Source of the DNA: Echinococcus granulosus
Lineage: Eukaryota; Platyhelminthes; Cestoda; Cyclophyllidea; Taeniidae
Direction of reading: 5' to 3'
DNA length: 64,000 nt
NCBI RefSeq assembly: GCF_000524195.1
Contig: NW_020170383.1
Span: 1,851,758-1,915,757 of the forward strand
Part shown: positions 63,984 through 64,000 of the stretch, in pieces
Layout of the letters: each line of letters opens with the position of its first letter
Numbering within the stretch: the first letter of the stretch is position 1
Translations under genes and position numbers: made by a program
Notes under the pieces: generated by a model
Told to the model about the DNA's origin: nothing
Databases searched by the model: none
The model's input: only the letters and a program-made list of their open reading frames with translations

Positions 63984-64000
63984 GTAAGTTCCTTTCCTGT

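Noticed and set aside
1..64000. Bacterial-style features such as operons, CRISPR arrays or prophage
   Set aside because: All genes are intron-split eukaryotic genes, and no regular short repeat array with spacers is present.

Overview
The window looks like nuclear DNA from a flatworm, most likely a tapeworm (cestode). It is AT-rich, and its genes are split into many exons with classic GT-AG borders. Very short introns (34-42 bases) sit beside introns over 1 kb. It also carries two short non-autonomous LTR elements of the TRIM type, which I associate with taeniid cestodes. A run of exactly 100 Ns marks a draft assembly. The taxon is inferred; no ribosomal or mitochondrial marker is present.

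Layout: (1) 492-13672, plus strand, the 3' part of a type I phosphatidylinositol-4-phosphate 5-kinase whose first exons lie left of the window. (2) 13792-22923, a gene desert of about 9 kb. (3) 22924-27823, minus strand, a complete nine-exon UDP-glucose 6-dehydrogenase. (4) 27824-31180, intergenic, then a complete TRIM-like element at 31181-32174. (5) 32435-42725, plus strand, a 22-exon coiled-coil protein that best fits the centriole scaffold CEP152/Asterless, with a possible alternative last exon at 43024-43203. (6) 43633-46451, minus strand and tail to tail with the previous gene, a nine-exon protein disulfide isomerase of the PDIA6/P5 type. (7) 46452-50935, intergenic apart from a second TRIM-like element in the opposite orientation at 48109-49181. 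(8) 50951-58633, plus strand, a RecQ helicase of the RECQL4 type, interrupted by the N gap. (9) From 60103 to the right edge, plus strand, the 5' part of an unrecognised gene with a C2-like segment.

The genes are unrelated housekeeping functions: phosphoinositide signalling, nucleotide-sugar oxidation, centriole duplication, ER protein folding and DNA replication/repair. They form no pathway or cluster, as is normal for an animal genome. Exon structures were built by hand from protein-family conservation, GT-AG sites and reading-frame phase. Borders in conserved exons are firm. The small PIP5K exons, the last CEP152-like exon and the right-end gene are less certain. The points most worth following up are the inverted TRIM pair, the LTR about 260 bases upstream of the CEP152-like start codon, a GC splice donor in UGDH, and a RECQL4 zinc knuckle that keeps its spacing but has lost two of its cysteines.
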